From NCBI GenBank assembly GCA_018881555.1, contig JACAXG010000065.1:767042-831041 (forward strand): a stretch of DNA of 64,000 nucleotides, read 5' to 3'. A model generated the notes under the pieces. It saw only the letters and a list, made by a program, of their open reading frames with translations. It was not told the DNA's origin and ran no database searches. Of the stretch, positions 13,007 through 24,322 are shown piece by piece. Position numbers and translations under genes: made by a program. Each line of letters begins with the position of its first letter. Positions within the stretch are counted from its first letter, which is position 1. This stretch comes from Amblyornis subalaris (lineage: Eukaryota > Chordata > Aves > Passeriformes > Ptilonorhynchidae).

Positions 13007-14512
13007 TCAGCTTTCAAAATCTCAGTAATTCAGAAGTTAGAATATTTCTTCAGCTTTTGAAGGATATCATTAGAGCAGACAATCTGCTACACTGCAAGAG
13101 TGCAATCTTTTACAGATTATTAAAATTACAGGAGTTAGACGTACATATGATTGATTCTTTTTGCCCTTTGTTAGTAGAACACCAAAGAGGAAATTATTCT
13201 AGTTGTCTGGAGAGTTAATCCATGCCACCAAAATTTCGTTTGAACTAAAAAAATATTCTGTTCCAATAGTCTAGTGTGTATTCAAAGTGTGTGGATGTAT
13301 AGTAGATGATTTTTAAAATGTCAGATCACTTGTTAAAAATGCTATACAACTGAAAAAGCAAAACACAATCTTTTCAAACCAGGAAAAGACTGATTTGACT
13401 TTTGTTTTTGTTCTACTGTGAAGAGTTGGTCAGAAAAAGCCCACATTTTTTAGTAGTTTGTCTTAACAGGAACCATTGGTTTATAGTACCATTTAATGCA
13501 AAGAAGAAAGTTTCTTCAGGGTAGCACAACACAATTCTATTTGCTCAGAGCTAAAAATAGCACCACTCTGCAGAGAACACTCTGTATTACCTACATTTTT
13601 AATTTCTTTTCTATAGCACATGGTAGGAAACAAAAATCACAATTTCATACACCATATATAATAGAAGACACTGTACAACAGAACACTTTTCTGAACAGAA
13701 CAGGGTTCATTGTGGTAGTGTTCCTGATACTGAATATTTTTCATTGTGAATAGGTCTATTGAAGGCAATCTATGAAGTCAGGAAATTAAAATACAGCTTT
13801 ATATTAATTCCTTACACCAGTGATTTATAACAGCTAATTCCTTTAAGCAGTCATCTTTCTCAAGTTGAATGCACTACAAATTACAGGGAAAACAAGACAA
13901 TTTCATGAGGATCTTAGTATTCTGAAACTTCAGAAAATTGAAATACTTAGCTTGATATGACATACTAGAGACAGAACAACTATTTTTCATTAATATTTTC
14001 TGAAATTTCAACTCAAGTGACAATTTAGCAACATTTGTTATCTACATAATAAAAATCTGAGTGACTGGTGAAATCACTCAAAAAAAATCTAGAAACAAAT
14101 CATGCTCTGTCCTTTCACTGTTATTGTATTTTGTGTTTTATAACACTTTCATTTGTAAATGTTCCTAAATGACTTGAAATATTCATCTGTTTTATAAAGT
14201 AAGCTCTGCTCCAAATAAGATTGGGAACACAAGTACCAAGAGCACCTTTTTCTGGTTACCTGAGATATATATATATATATATTCATTGCATTTTGTAGAC
14301 TTCATTAAAAATTATTGCCTGGAATAAACTGGATTATCCAGGGTGCAGATATTTAAACTGACTATTTTTGATCCCAGCTGAAGTCAGCCAGGATGTGAGG
14401 TGCAATTATCTGCATAAGTACAGAACAAGCAAATATTAACAAAGAAGGAAAGTAAAAAAGAGGAAAAAAGAACAGAGTGCAGCTACAGAAGTCAATTACA
14501 ACCACATTTCCA
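13007..14512. other. AT-rich noncoding stretch
   Basis: No gene or recognised interspersed repeat. A short (AT)9 run lies at 14265-14282. Open frames here (up to 85 codons) are AT-driven and unrecognised. Confidence 0.65.
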
Positions 14513-14712
14513 GTGGTGAGGAACAGTAACAGGTTGCCCAGGGAAATTGCGAATGCCCCATTCCTGGAGGTGTTCAAGGCCAGGTTGGATGGGTCTCTGA
14601 GCAACCTGACTGAGAAGAAGGTGTCCCTTCCCATGACAGGGTGGGTTGGAACTAGATGATCTTTAAGGTCCCCTTTCAGCCCAAACCATTCCACAATTCT
14701 ATGATTTTCTGA
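14513..14712 (+). mobile_element. CR1 LINE, truncated 3' end
   Basis: About 200 bases of the CR1 3' untranslated region in plus orientation. It has the characteristic order CAGGTTGCCCAGGGAA, a GGAGGTGTTCAAGGCCAGGTT-type block, and GGAACTAGATGATCTTTAAGG, and ends in a degenerate ATTCTATG repeat. The 5' end is truncated, as is usual for CR1, and there is no target duplication, also as expected. No ORF2 is present. The ending is of the ATTCTATG type, unlike the ATTCTGTG copies at 22.5 and 39.7 kb. Confidence 0.93.
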
Positions 14713-15066
14713 ATCAAAAAGCAGGTGTGATTTTTATCTGCAGGATACATTGGGTTATAGAAAGACGTATGTCTGTGAATATCTTTATTTACATCTATAA
14801 GTTTATTAACATCTGAAAAAAAGTTGCATGGGTGCAGAGATGAGATACTCCTGCACTACCCATGAACGTCCATGGAAGCCAGTATTGTAGGAGTATAGAG
14901 CAGTGCCCAAAGCCTCCTCTGCAAGCGTGCTGAGGCACTTCGTGTATGTGACTCCAACAGCTCTGGGAAAAAGCTCTGTCATTACTCCCAGGGGAGAGAA
15001 GTGAATAAAGTCATCTTCCTTGGCTTGCGAAAGGCTTGTTGAGAAATACTGAACGAAAATTGTGGT
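14713..15066. other. Noncoding stretch between CR1 and LTR C
   Basis: No supported gene. A 100-codon minus-strand frame (14806-15108) runs into LTR C and resembles no protein I know. The sequence is somewhat richer in GC than its surroundings and could belong to an unrecognised repeat. Confidence 0.45.
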
Positions 15067-15554
15067 TGATGCCTTATCAGGACTACCTAAAAGAGAGAGA
15101 CTTGACAAAGATCGAAAGGTTAAAAAGCAGTGGTGTTTATTTGAAGGCCTTCAGGTACATCCAGGGCAGTCAAAGCTCACTCGGGGGGGGGGCTACACCC
15201 CAAGTGGATCCCCTGAGGTCCACTCACCAAGATAGACCACCCAAGATGGACGACTGGTCACGAGTTGTCCATACTTTTATATGTTTGGTCCATTAGCATA
15301 TTGGGGCTAGCTCTTCCAATTACAGCCCCAGGTAATGAAGTAATTCCCCCCAGGTTTTCTCCCCCTGCATCAACAGCTGTTTACGTATCTTGGGCCTGAG
15401 ACAGTAAGGTGTCCTTGAAGTCCAGGCCTGAAGATGGATTGTTTTGTCTAAAAGGCAGTAGCTAACACTTTTATATGGTCTTTAAAGTTACACACTAAGA
15501 ATTGCAGGGTTACAAGTATATGAAAAGTATAAAAGCCAAAATCCTAAGGCATCA
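15067..15554 (-). mobile_element. LTR C, ERV1-like solo LTR
   Basis: This 488-bp LTR is on the minus strand. Its ends are a perfect 10-bp inverted repeat (TGATGCCTTA at 15067-15076 and TAAGGCATCA at 15545-15554), in the TG...CA form expected of retroviral LTRs. On the minus strand it has TATAAAAG at 15274-15281 and AATAAA at 15136-15141, spaced about 140 bases apart as in a U3-R-U5 arrangement. A run of ten Gs lies at 15183-15192. The flanks (TGGT and CGCT) do not form a clear target-site duplication, so the insertion is old, or was rearranged at one edge. No primer binding site or internal region adjoins it. The class is inferred from the compact architecture only. Confidence 0.85.
15136..15141 (-). 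promoter_or_regulatory. Polyadenylation signal AATAAA of LTR C
   Basis: TTTATT on the plus strand. It sits 70 bases from the LTR 3' edge on the minus strand and downstream of the TATAAAAG box at 15274-15281, the correct order for U3-R-U5. Confidence 0.75.
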
Positions 15555-18500
15555 CGCTTGCTTAAACCTCCTGCCATAACTTCCCTGTGCATATGCAATG
15601 ATTTCTCCAACTTTTACCAGACCCATTTTGAGAGGTACTGTAGTCTGTTGAGGAGAATTGGGCTTGAAGTTTGGTGAGGGAAAATTTAAGGTGACATTCT
15701 CAATTTCTGGATTTCAATTTCAGCATGTTCTATCAAACCCAAGTGAGCTTGCTTCCTTCCTTTCCATGACATGCCCCACATGGAAGACAAGTGGTGTAAG
15801 TAGCTGATGGAAGTTACTGTGGCCATTCATACACTCCTTGTGTCTTGACCAGAAAGATCAGACCACATCAGTTCAGAGCTTTCTCCTTTGCAGCTCCCAC
15901 TAATGCAAACTAGACAGTTATATGCAGTTCTAAAACAATATATAAGCTTAAAGAGACCATTTCTGACTAGTAGAACTGAGTCAGCCAAGTTCTTGTGACA
16001 TTGTTAAAGATTGAGACCTTTTTAAAGTTGTCTAGCAGAATGTATAAATGGTGTTGCACTGAAACTTAAGGAAGATAAATAAGCACGACAATATTTTCAT
16101 AAATAATGGAAGAAAACTAAAAAGTTACTGCAAGAGTGGGCATTTTCCAAAGGAGAAAAAGCTGGAACATTAGAATGTTCCTATATTAGAAGGGAACAAA
16201 GAAAAAACAGCCTATAGCTGGAGATAAGATTTATGTTCATATCTAAACAGACTTAGAGTGCTGACTAACTTTTAAGTTGATAAATTGAATTGTGGCATAT
16301 ATTTACTACTGCCAAATAAGTGCCACGGTAGAAGGGAATTCAAGCTTGTTTCTTTTGATACCATCTCTTGAAAAACAAAGGTTGTGTGAGACTGAAATCT
16401 CCCTTGCTGCCCCCTGGGACTTTTTTGACTTAAAATAGGTGTACTAGAAAAAATTACATCATAGTACACTATGCTGTCACATTATGAAAACAAAATCCAT
16501 AGTTACAAGCTATCTGTCAATTAAACGATATGATTTTAAATTTACCTGTTTCTACATGTTTTGCAGAAAGTAATTAGGCTACAGTATGTGACTCTGAGGT
16601 AAGTATTATTACTAAATTAATCTTTTAGAGCTCTGCTAAAACTGTAGCCAGGAAAACCTTTGTTTCACTTCTTAGAAGGTCAGAGATGATAAGTTTAATA
16701 ATGCAAAATTATCCTGGTGCTAAATTGCTAGAGCAAGATAAGCTGTTGGAAGCATAGATGTCAGTGATTAAGGAAAGTCAGCAACAGAATTCCTGCTTGC
16801 AGTTGCCTCACTTATATTCTTACAAACACAGCTATATGTCTTACATGATACAGCCATTGATCCGTCAGTTAAGACAAACCCTGACTGTACCAGCCTTTCT
16901 AACACGTGGCTTTCTACAGGTCATGCTGTTACTGCCCTACTATTTAACTTCCTTTCTAAACCTCTCATTTCTGCCAGACACAACCAAACATCTTCCTATG
17001 TAGGGTCCTGTGTCTCCTTTCCCTTTCTTTAAGTCTTTTTTCTTCTAAACAATTTTAATGTATTCTCCATTATTAGTTTAATATTCACATCTCTGCATTT
17101 TCTTAGATAAATAAGTATCAATATATAAATTGTCTGCCTATTTATAGTACATTATTTTGGATTTCTTCTTATAACTTTCTCTCATTGTTGTCCCTTATGA
17201 TTTTTCCCTTTACTTAAATTGAAAGATTTGAGCATTTGATAACTTTTAAAGACATAAAGGATATCTTTATTTACTTAATGTGATAAGAAAAATACAGACC
17301 ATCAAATTCTGCATAGTGACTTTTCCAGCTTGCACAACCAGTTATTTTAAGTTGAAGCTTCTATTTTAGGAAGAGTTACACTGTTGGTTGTGTTCAAATG
17401 ATGCACCTTTTACACCATCCATGTCAATTGTATTTTGTTGGTTGAATTCAAATTATACACCTTTTATACCATCCATGTCAATTTTGTAATTTTAATTTTC
17501 TTTCTAGTTCAACTATGAGGAATTTTAATTTTGGCCAACATATCTGTAAATAGTTTGACTACTATAAAAAAAAGTTTTATAGTACTAGATACCTTCTGCT
17601 CTGAAAGTAATTATGAACTAAATAAGTCACCTTAACCTTCTTGCCTTTGAGCTAAGTAAACTGGGGTTTTTTACTATGTAATTAAAAATTGAGAGCTAGA
17701 CCTCAGATCAAACCTCTGGTTCCACAATGTAAAGAGAAAAGTCTCTTACTGCATATAAATAATTTAAAACTTTTTTTTCCTAACATAGCAGTTGAATACA
17801 CAGTCCTTTGTGTTGCTCACGACTGCACCACATAACTGGAACCAAGTCCAGTCTGACTGCAGACTGAAAATCAAAGTGATCATTAAATCATTGATCCTTT
17901 AAGAAACAGTTATTTCAGACACACTAAAGAGACTGAACAAAATGTCAATAATATATATCAATGCTAAATGTCTTTCTTCTCATTTCTCAAACATACAATC
18001 CAAAGCATATGAATTTGATATACAAGTGAATTCATTATCTTTGTATGGCTATTGAGATCTTCCTGTCAATCACTAGCACCGTTACTAGGTTCTTAAAAGA
18101 TCTGAGTTTGTGTGCTTCTACTCTCTTAAATTTTATTTTAAGAAATGTAAATTTTAAAAGTAGTAATTGAGTGCTGATCCTATTTCAAAGTTCATTTCAA
18201 GCTTATTAACTACAACACATTTTACAAAATCTATATTCAAGGAAAGTAACTATAGCAGTCTTTTTTTTTCTCAGGCAATGAACTTTCAATTACTTAAGTA
18301 AATATTTTCTGCAGAAACCTAATATCCAGCACCATGGCTTGCTTCCTTGGAACCGAGATGGTTTGAGTCATCTCTGTAGATTCACTTCTGGAAAAATCTG
18401 TGAGATCCACTTCCTCAGCACCTGGCCGGTGGTCTCTGTAGACAATCTTAGAGTTGTACTGTGACATTTTAAGTACATGAGAAGTCAAGGGTAAGGACAG

Positions 18501-19369
18501 GATGTGTTTGATTTCTCTAAGATCCTAATTTTCTTTTCTTTCAAACAGTACAGTAAATACAAACACAATGTTGATTATATTACAAAGCAAAATTTATTGC
18601 ACTGTATAGTTTTTAAACTAAGAATTATTTATCCCAAAGGCAGGAAGCAATACTGATATAAGCATCAGTTTTTCTGTCACAGTTGGTCTTCTAAGCTACT
18701 GCACAATTCAAACATGGTGAATTTTTTTCAGTGAATATTTGAAAATGGAAATTGTATACTTGAGAAAGAAACATCTACTAGCTGAAAATGTGTAGTGACT
18801 TGTGCATATGTGAACATATATGGGGCTTTGGATATATAACCATCATCTGTTATGGTTAAAACACAACAATATCTTAAATCTGATCAGCAAGTTAAGCAGT
18901 AGTTAAAGTAGTTGCTTTACTTCTTCTGCATTTGCTTATGCAAATAAAGTTACTAACAAAACAGTAATGCTGTGAAAAAGTTTTCTATGTCAACAGTTCA
19001 TTTGTCTACATTATTGTTCCTTGAGTGGTTAGAAAAGGATTTAAGCCATATAGACTTTTGAGTGCTATTGCAGTTTTAGAGGCAGTATAATTTTTCAGAA
19101 ATCTAGGTGGATTTCAAATGCTGGAATAATATTAGGAAAAATAGTTTGCTCAGCCCAAGTCACAGGTAGGATCACTAATTCAGTTGCTCTGGCCTTACTG
19201 CTCCCTGTGGAAAGGCTAAGTAATTGCTAATGATTTTCTAGGAGCTAAGTTAAATTGAAATTGCTCTATACATTTCTAAAAAGTAAGATGACAGTCTGAA
19301 AGGAATTACTACTGAATGCTTTAACCTTTGAAAGTTAAAAACACCAGAAGACAACGAAAAGTAAGAAAG
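15555..19369. other. AT-rich noncoding stretch
   Basis: No gene or recognised transposable element. It holds a 54-bp tandem duplication at 17382-17489 (listed separately) and a hydrophilic minus-strand open frame at 18294-18488 (see findings). The remaining frames are short and unrecognised. Confidence 0.6.
17382..17489. repeat. Two-copy 54-bp tandem duplication
   Basis: Copy 1 (17382-17435) and copy 2 (17436-17489) both start TGTTGGTTG and share CACCTTTTA and CCATCCATGTCAATT blocks, with a handful of substitutions between them. The exact period of 54 with no spacer indicates a local tandem duplication that has since diverged. Confidence 0.85.
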
Positions 19370-19480
19370 ATCATCTCAACTCGTTGTCTATGCCTTTGTC
19401 TCTCTCTTACTGGACAGGGCAGGGGAAAGAGGAGTGGCTTATTTGGAGTTTAATTTTTGGCTGGTGTTAAATGCTATTCA
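19370..19480 (+). mobile_element. 3' end of a 5' LTR of decayed provirus D
   Basis: About 110 bases resembling the U5 end of a passerine LTR: TGTCTCTCTCTTACTGGACA, a GGCAGGGGAAAGAGG block and a GGCTGGTGTTAAA motif, ending near 19480. It lies directly upstream of a primer binding-site-like sequence, which identifies it as the 5' LTR of fragment D. The LTR's own upstream part is missing or unrecognisable, so the left boundary is approximate. Confidence 0.65.
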
Positions 19481-19482
19481 AT

Positions 19483-19500
19483 TAGTGCCTAATGTGGCGC
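19483..19500 (+). other. Degenerate tRNA primer binding site of provirus D
   Basis: Eighteen bases, TAGTGCCTAATGTGGCGC, match the lysine tRNA (Lys1,2) binding-site form TGGCGCCCAACGTGGGGC at 13 of 18 positions. Four of the five differences are transitions. It sits two bases after the LTR end, where a retroviral primer binding site belongs. The tRNA assignment is inferred from the match. Confidence 0.6.
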
Positions 19501-20051
19501 ACGAGAGGGTTGAGATAACAGCTTTGATATAAGCATTTGTGTATTAAATACCAAGCTCCTCAGTTACAATGTTGCTCAATCTGTTTGTGTGGGTGTGGTA
19601 TCTAACCCTGTAGATATTTCTGTATGTGCTCCTCCTGACTTTTCAGAGTAGGNAGAGGGATCACGATTGCTTTGTTGCTGTTCTGTGTGATACCAGTTTA
19701 TGACATAATAACACCAAGGGCAATGAAGGTCATTTGGGATGTGTGTTCAGTGTTTTTCTCCTGCCCTGGCCTTGGGTGCTATGTCTGGGAACTCCTGAAT
19801 TATTGTACCAGCCCGTGAGGGGAACAGGGGAGGATGATTTTTCCAAGCCTTTCACTTCCTTCTCCTCCTTAAGGCCTCCTACAACAGCTTTTGAGAATTT
19901 TGAATTCCCTTTGAATGTTAAGGAATGTGTGTTCCTGTTGCTATATCTGTCAGGTTTCCTCAGTATGGTCTACAACACTTTTAGTCAGGACAGAGATTTC
20001 TAGGGAAGTTGTCCAGAGACTTGTCATGAGGGGCATGGAATGTGGAAGAAA
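19501..20051 (+). mobile_element. 5' leader region of provirus D
   Basis: Sequence between the primer binding site and the gag remnant. It contains an uninterrupted 89-codon frame at 19734-20003 that resembles no protein I can name; its start is hydrophobic and Leu/Val/Pro-rich. Long leaders of this kind occur in avian endogenous retroviruses as I know them, so I treat it as ERV leader rather than host sequence. One ambiguous base lies at 19653. Confidence 0.55.
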
Positions 20052-20660
20052 ATGAGCCAGCTTTTGAAGGAGTATTCTGCTCCAATCCATAAACAGATAC
20101 AGGACCCTTATAAAGTGGCAAAATATTTGGTAGAAAATCTCTGTGGCAGTTGCAGAGAGGGACGAAGTTGTGCAATGTGCTGGGCCCTGGCTACTGCTTA
20201 TCACTAGACAGCATCCCCAGCCGGAGGAGGAGGAAAGCAGACCGACAGGCACTGTGGCTGAACTGCAGCTGAACCAGAGCCACAACCCATGCCAATAGCA
20301 GTCACCCCTATACAGAAGAAGAAATCCAAGACCAAATCTGTTTGCATAGTGAGGGATGAAGAGGAAGCAGGACCCTCAAAACCAGAGGAAGAAACAGGGC
20401 CAGAGAAATCTATCTCTGGATATCACCCGATATCTAGATATCACCCGATCCCTATCCCTGGGTGAGCTGTGAGATATGAAAAAACATTTCAGCCAGCAGC
20501 CAGGTGAGCTCCTACTGACTTGGCTGCTCCAGTGCTGGGATATCACAGCCAATGGTGTGACACTACATGGAAATGAAGCCAAATAATTTGGTTCCCTGTC
20601 CCAGGATGCGGGCATTGACCAGGGGATTGAAAAAAGACCAGAAACTCTCAGCTTATTCAA
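20052..20660 (+). pseudogene. Broken gag remnant of provirus D
   Basis: Starting at an ATG at 20052, a frame of about 50 codons reads as a Gag-type N terminus and then meets a stop near 20206. Farther on, about 20475-20660, a second stretch resembles the Gag segment common in songbird endogenous retroviruses: a Trp-Leu-Leu-x-Cys-Trp-Asp core followed by an Asp-x-Gly-Ile-Asp-x-Gly-Ile block. It is interrupted by in-frame stops (one near 20470, one near 20588). Between them, 20419-20449 is a short duplication around GATATCACCCGAT. No capsid end, protease, polymerase, envelope or 3' LTR follows, so the provirus is truncated as well as mutated. It is non-functional. The class is uncertain: the primer site suggests lysine tRNA priming. 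Confidence 0.7.
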
Positions 20661-22155
20661 GTATGTTACTAAATAAAGATGAGTCTTGTGTGATAACTCA
20701 GCAGTTTTATGCCACTTAACAAGCATTTTTAAATAAATATCTGCCTTGTAGATCTACAGCCTGAAATTTACTTTTATTCATAATATTAATATTAGTATAT
20801 AGTAACTTCTGTATGATTTAAACAGCGTTTTGAGCCTTTCAGTGGCCAAGAAATATGTACTAAGGATTTTATGCCTCAAGCAGTATGGAATATAGAAAAA
20901 TATTTATAAAAACCTACTCACTTCTCAAAGCCATTTAATATAGAAAACATGGAGCATTTGTACATAATCTGTTTCATTTAGCAAATATTTCTAGAAAAAA
21001 TATCGATAGTTTACTGCCATCCATAGAGTAGATTTCTTGTGGTAAAATATTCATTAAACAATTTTTTGCGAGTTTTCATACTCTGATCTTGTAGTGACAG
21101 CCTTCCTGATCTACAAGGAAAGAAGCCATGGTGTTAAGAAACATCAGAATTATTTCTTTAAGGATCCGTTACTGTCATTGTCTGTTCATATAAGTAGTGC
21201 TTGGCAGCATGTTGCTTTAGAGTGTCAAAACCATAATTTTCCAAAAATATTTTTTCAACACATGTACCTTTTACATTGAAATTATAGTATTTTTTTGTAC
21301 TCCATTAGCATTGGAGGTATTCCAGTTGAGCAGCTGCAGAATATAGCCATTTGGAAAATACACTTCAATGTTTTAAAATGAGAAAAAACCCTGGCTTTCT
21401 AAAGTGTATTGATTGTCAATGATACTGATAGACAGAAACAATTGGAAAACCACTCAATATTAAAAAGCAATATCTACGACTGTGTCTCCAAGTATTGTCT
21501 TAGTGACAAATGCCAGTGAGAATTTGATGTTAAAATTTTCTCAAAGGTATGCTCAGAGCTTTAAGTAGTGAATGACACCAAAAAAATAGTATAATCTTTT
21601 GCTATTCTTTGCTAGAAGCAGGCAATTGTCCATTTTCACACATAGCTTGTAGTCTTTGATTTATTTCTTTATTATTACTTTTTAAGGAAGAACTGAATAC
21701 ATTACAGTGCTTTAAAGTGTACTTAACCAAGTGAAACAAATTGAGCTGGTGTTCATAGAAATACCCACCAATAATTTATTGCTTCAATATCTAAGCTATA
21801 TTACCAAAGAGGAACTTGTTCTCAGACTTGCTGGGAAATGCAGGACATCTCTTTTTTTTTTCCCTTTTTTTTTTTTTCTTTTTCTTTTTATATCAGTGGT
21901 TTATTCCATTCTCGTTTAATTTTCTTACCAACACCAGTATCAGCCAAAGCTAGTTCTTATCAGCTTTAAGGTATTGTAGGAAAACTTAGGATGTCTCTTA
22001 GTCACTACTTCACAAATTGGAAAGTATATGGCCTTATGACATTTATCTTGAGGTAGGAAATAGTCATGAAGGACTGGTGGAGGTGATACAGAATGCTACT
22101 TCTACATTATGTTTCCTGGTTGTATTTTATGACCTCACCTAATTTTCTTCCTCCC
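20661..22155. other. AT-rich noncoding stretch
   Basis: No gene or recognised repeat. A pyrimidine tract, almost all T with a few C, lies at about 21849-21890. Confidence 0.65.
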
Positions 22156-22541
22156 CAGCTGTGCCTGTTCAGCCTTGAGAAGAGCTGACTGAGGCAGGAC
22201 ATCACTAATGTGCATAAATATGTAAAGGGTGAGAGCCAAGATGGATCCAGGCCCTGCTTGGTGGTGCCAACCACCAGGACATGAGTCAACAGGCAGAAAC
22301 TGATGCACAGGAAGTTCCACCTGAATGTGAGGAAGAACTTCTTTACTATGCAGTTGACTGAGCACTGGAACAGGTTTTCCAGACAGGTCTGTGGAGTCTT
22401 CCTCATTGGAGATATTCAAGAACTGCCTGGACACAATCCTGTGCAATGTGCTCTGGGATGACCCTGCTTGAGCAGGGAGGTTGGACCAGATGACCCACTG
22501 CGTTCCCTTCTGTGAACCTTACCCATTCTGTGATTCTGTGA
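22156..22541 (+). mobile_element. CR1 LINE, truncated 3' end
   Basis: About 390 bases of CR1 in plus orientation: CTGTTCAGCCTTGAGAAGAG, a GGAAGTTCCACCTGAATGTG block, GAAGAACTTCTTTACT, ATTCAAGAACTGCCTGGACA, GGTTGGACCAGATGACC and a terminal ATTCTGTG repeat at 22525-22541. It covers the end of ORF2 and the 3' untranslated region, too decayed to code. Of the CR1 copies in the window, it and the one at 49991 are the longest. Confidence 0.95.
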
Positions 22542-23155
22542 ACATAGAAAAGGTGGAAGTATCTTACATAATGAATATTTAGAGATAACTACCAGTACTA
22601 TGGAGAATGACAGATGCACTGGGTTATGTCTGTGTTAAGAATTGAATGTAGATATCAAAGGTTTTTACAACTTGGCTAGTCTAGTTTTTGTATTGTGTCT
22701 ACAATGATGATGAAAAAATTACTTAAAGTGTGATGGAACATACTCTTATGAATAGCTTTTCGTCTGATTTGACAGACTCCATGGTATACTACAGATCTTC
22801 TTTTAACCACAGCCTATTCACTCCTTGAGGCCTTATATTTGATGTGTTGCTGTATGCATTAAACCCAGGATTTCTGTAGGCAGGAGTAGAATAGTGGGTT
22901 CCTTTTTAAATCTACAATGGAATCCAAGACTTCATGTCATTTTTGTAGCCTCTTGAAGTAGATAGAAAGGAACAATAATTAATTACACTGTTTTATATAC
23001 CTTGAACACAATCTTGACTAGCACTGAGAATACTGAAACTGCTGACATGAAAATCTTTAAAATATAGCATATGAAATGGTAAAAATGTAGATTATGGTTT
23101 ACAGTTCTTCACATCTTCACAAGCTAGGAATAAAGAATTTGAGATTTAAAAATAT
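22542..23155. other. AT-rich noncoding spacer
   Basis: I see nothing recognisable between the CR1 end and the target duplication of LTR E. Confidence 0.65.
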
Positions 23156-24007
23156 CCAATTGTGGTGGTTTAACCCAGTGTGGAGAATTCATTGGTTAAA
23201 ACAGTTGATGGACAATTAGTTTAAACCACTGATATAGCTTGAAGCGCCTCTGCTGGGGACATATTTAAGAAACACCCAGGAAGTGCACAGTCTCTTTTTC
23301 CCCTGCCTCTCCCGCGGCCGGGTCGGCGCAGGCCCGGGCCCCCCACCCCAGCCTGGGGCCCGGCGGGCACTGGCCCATTCCATCTAGCTCCGGCGGGAGC
23401 CAGCCCCGTTTCCATCTAGCTCTGGCAGNATGGAGCCAGTGCGGTGGCCGCGGAAGGTGTGACCACTGAGGGAGAAAAAGCTGTCCCTGGAGCCAGCCGT
23501 GTCAGACAGAAAGGGAAGCAAGTCATACGAGGGAAGAAACATGGTGACCGACTACTCAAGTGAGAAGGAAGAAGTAGCAGATGAGACATCATCTTACTGC
23601 TGGAGCTGATCCTTTCTGTAAGCCTTGGTGAGACAGTAATAGAACCAAACTATTTTTTCTCTGTAATTCACAAATACAAGCACGGAGGGATCTGAAATTC
23701 ACACAGCCTGAGAATAAGAACACTTTATGCTGTGAGCAGATGATGCTACAGTTTCTGGAGATTGTGAATGAGAGGGAGAGACTTTACCTTTAGGCTGGCA
23801 TGACTCGTCCTTAAAACTTTAACCCCATTGGACCCTTCTGTGACCCACAGACCGTGAGTGTCTTGTGGGAGAGAGAGAGATTCACCACTGCAGAATCTGG
23901 GCAGGCTGTGGTGTTTCGTGAAGGTTTGGAACCACTCTGAAGACACTCCTTAGGGAGCTATCTTCCATGGGATGGATCCCTTGGCACAATAGAAAGAACT
24001 CTTTCTC

Positions 24008-24014
24008 TATAAAT
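24008..24014 (+). promoter_or_regulatory. TATA box of LTR E
   Basis: TATAAAT lies 170 bases upstream of the LTR's AATAAA signal, as expected for a U3 promoter feeding a short R region. Activity is not known. Confidence 0.6.
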
Positions 24015-24177
24015 GACAATGAGAACTATTAATCATTAGTGACCAAAATCCCATGTTTTATGTCCCTTTGTGTGATCGGTGGGAAAGGTTGGGATGTATT
24101 GGAAAGAGAGCGGGTATTTGGAGATTTGCCTTAATTTTTATTATTTCTTTTTTCCACATTAGTTCTGTTTTATTAGT

Positions 24178-24183
24178 AATAAA
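24178..24183 (+). promoter_or_regulatory. Polyadenylation signal AATAAA of LTR E
   Basis: AATAAA followed by a T/G-rich stretch about 25-50 bases downstream, 134 bases before the LTR 3' edge. This fits the R/U5 boundary of a retroviral LTR. Confidence 0.75.
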
Positions 24184-24322
24184 ATCTTTCCACTATTTCA
24201 AGCTTTTGTGCCTGTTCTGCCGTTTCTTTGTCGTTCTCCTCAGCTCCTAAAGGCTAATTCCCTTAAGAACAGCTTTTCTCGTGGTTGTCTGGAATATCAC
24301 CAGGCAAACCCATGACACCAAT

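Larger units (their letters stand above)
23161..24317 (+). mobile_element. Solo LTR E of an endogenous retrovirus (TGTGGTGGTTTAACCC type)
   Basis: This 1157-bp LTR is bounded by an exact 5-bp target duplication, CCAAT at 23156-23160 and 24318-24322. It starts TGTGGTGGTTTAACCC and ends AACCCATGACA, the TG...CA form. It contains a GC-rich, CpG-containing segment (about 23300-23460), TATAAAT at 24008-24014, and AATAAA at 24178-24183 followed by a U5-like tail of about 130 bases. The TATA-to-AATAAA order and spacing of 170 bases set the plus orientation. There is no internal sequence, so it is a solo LTR. An ambiguous base lies at 23429 in the GC-rich part. Confidence 0.93.
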
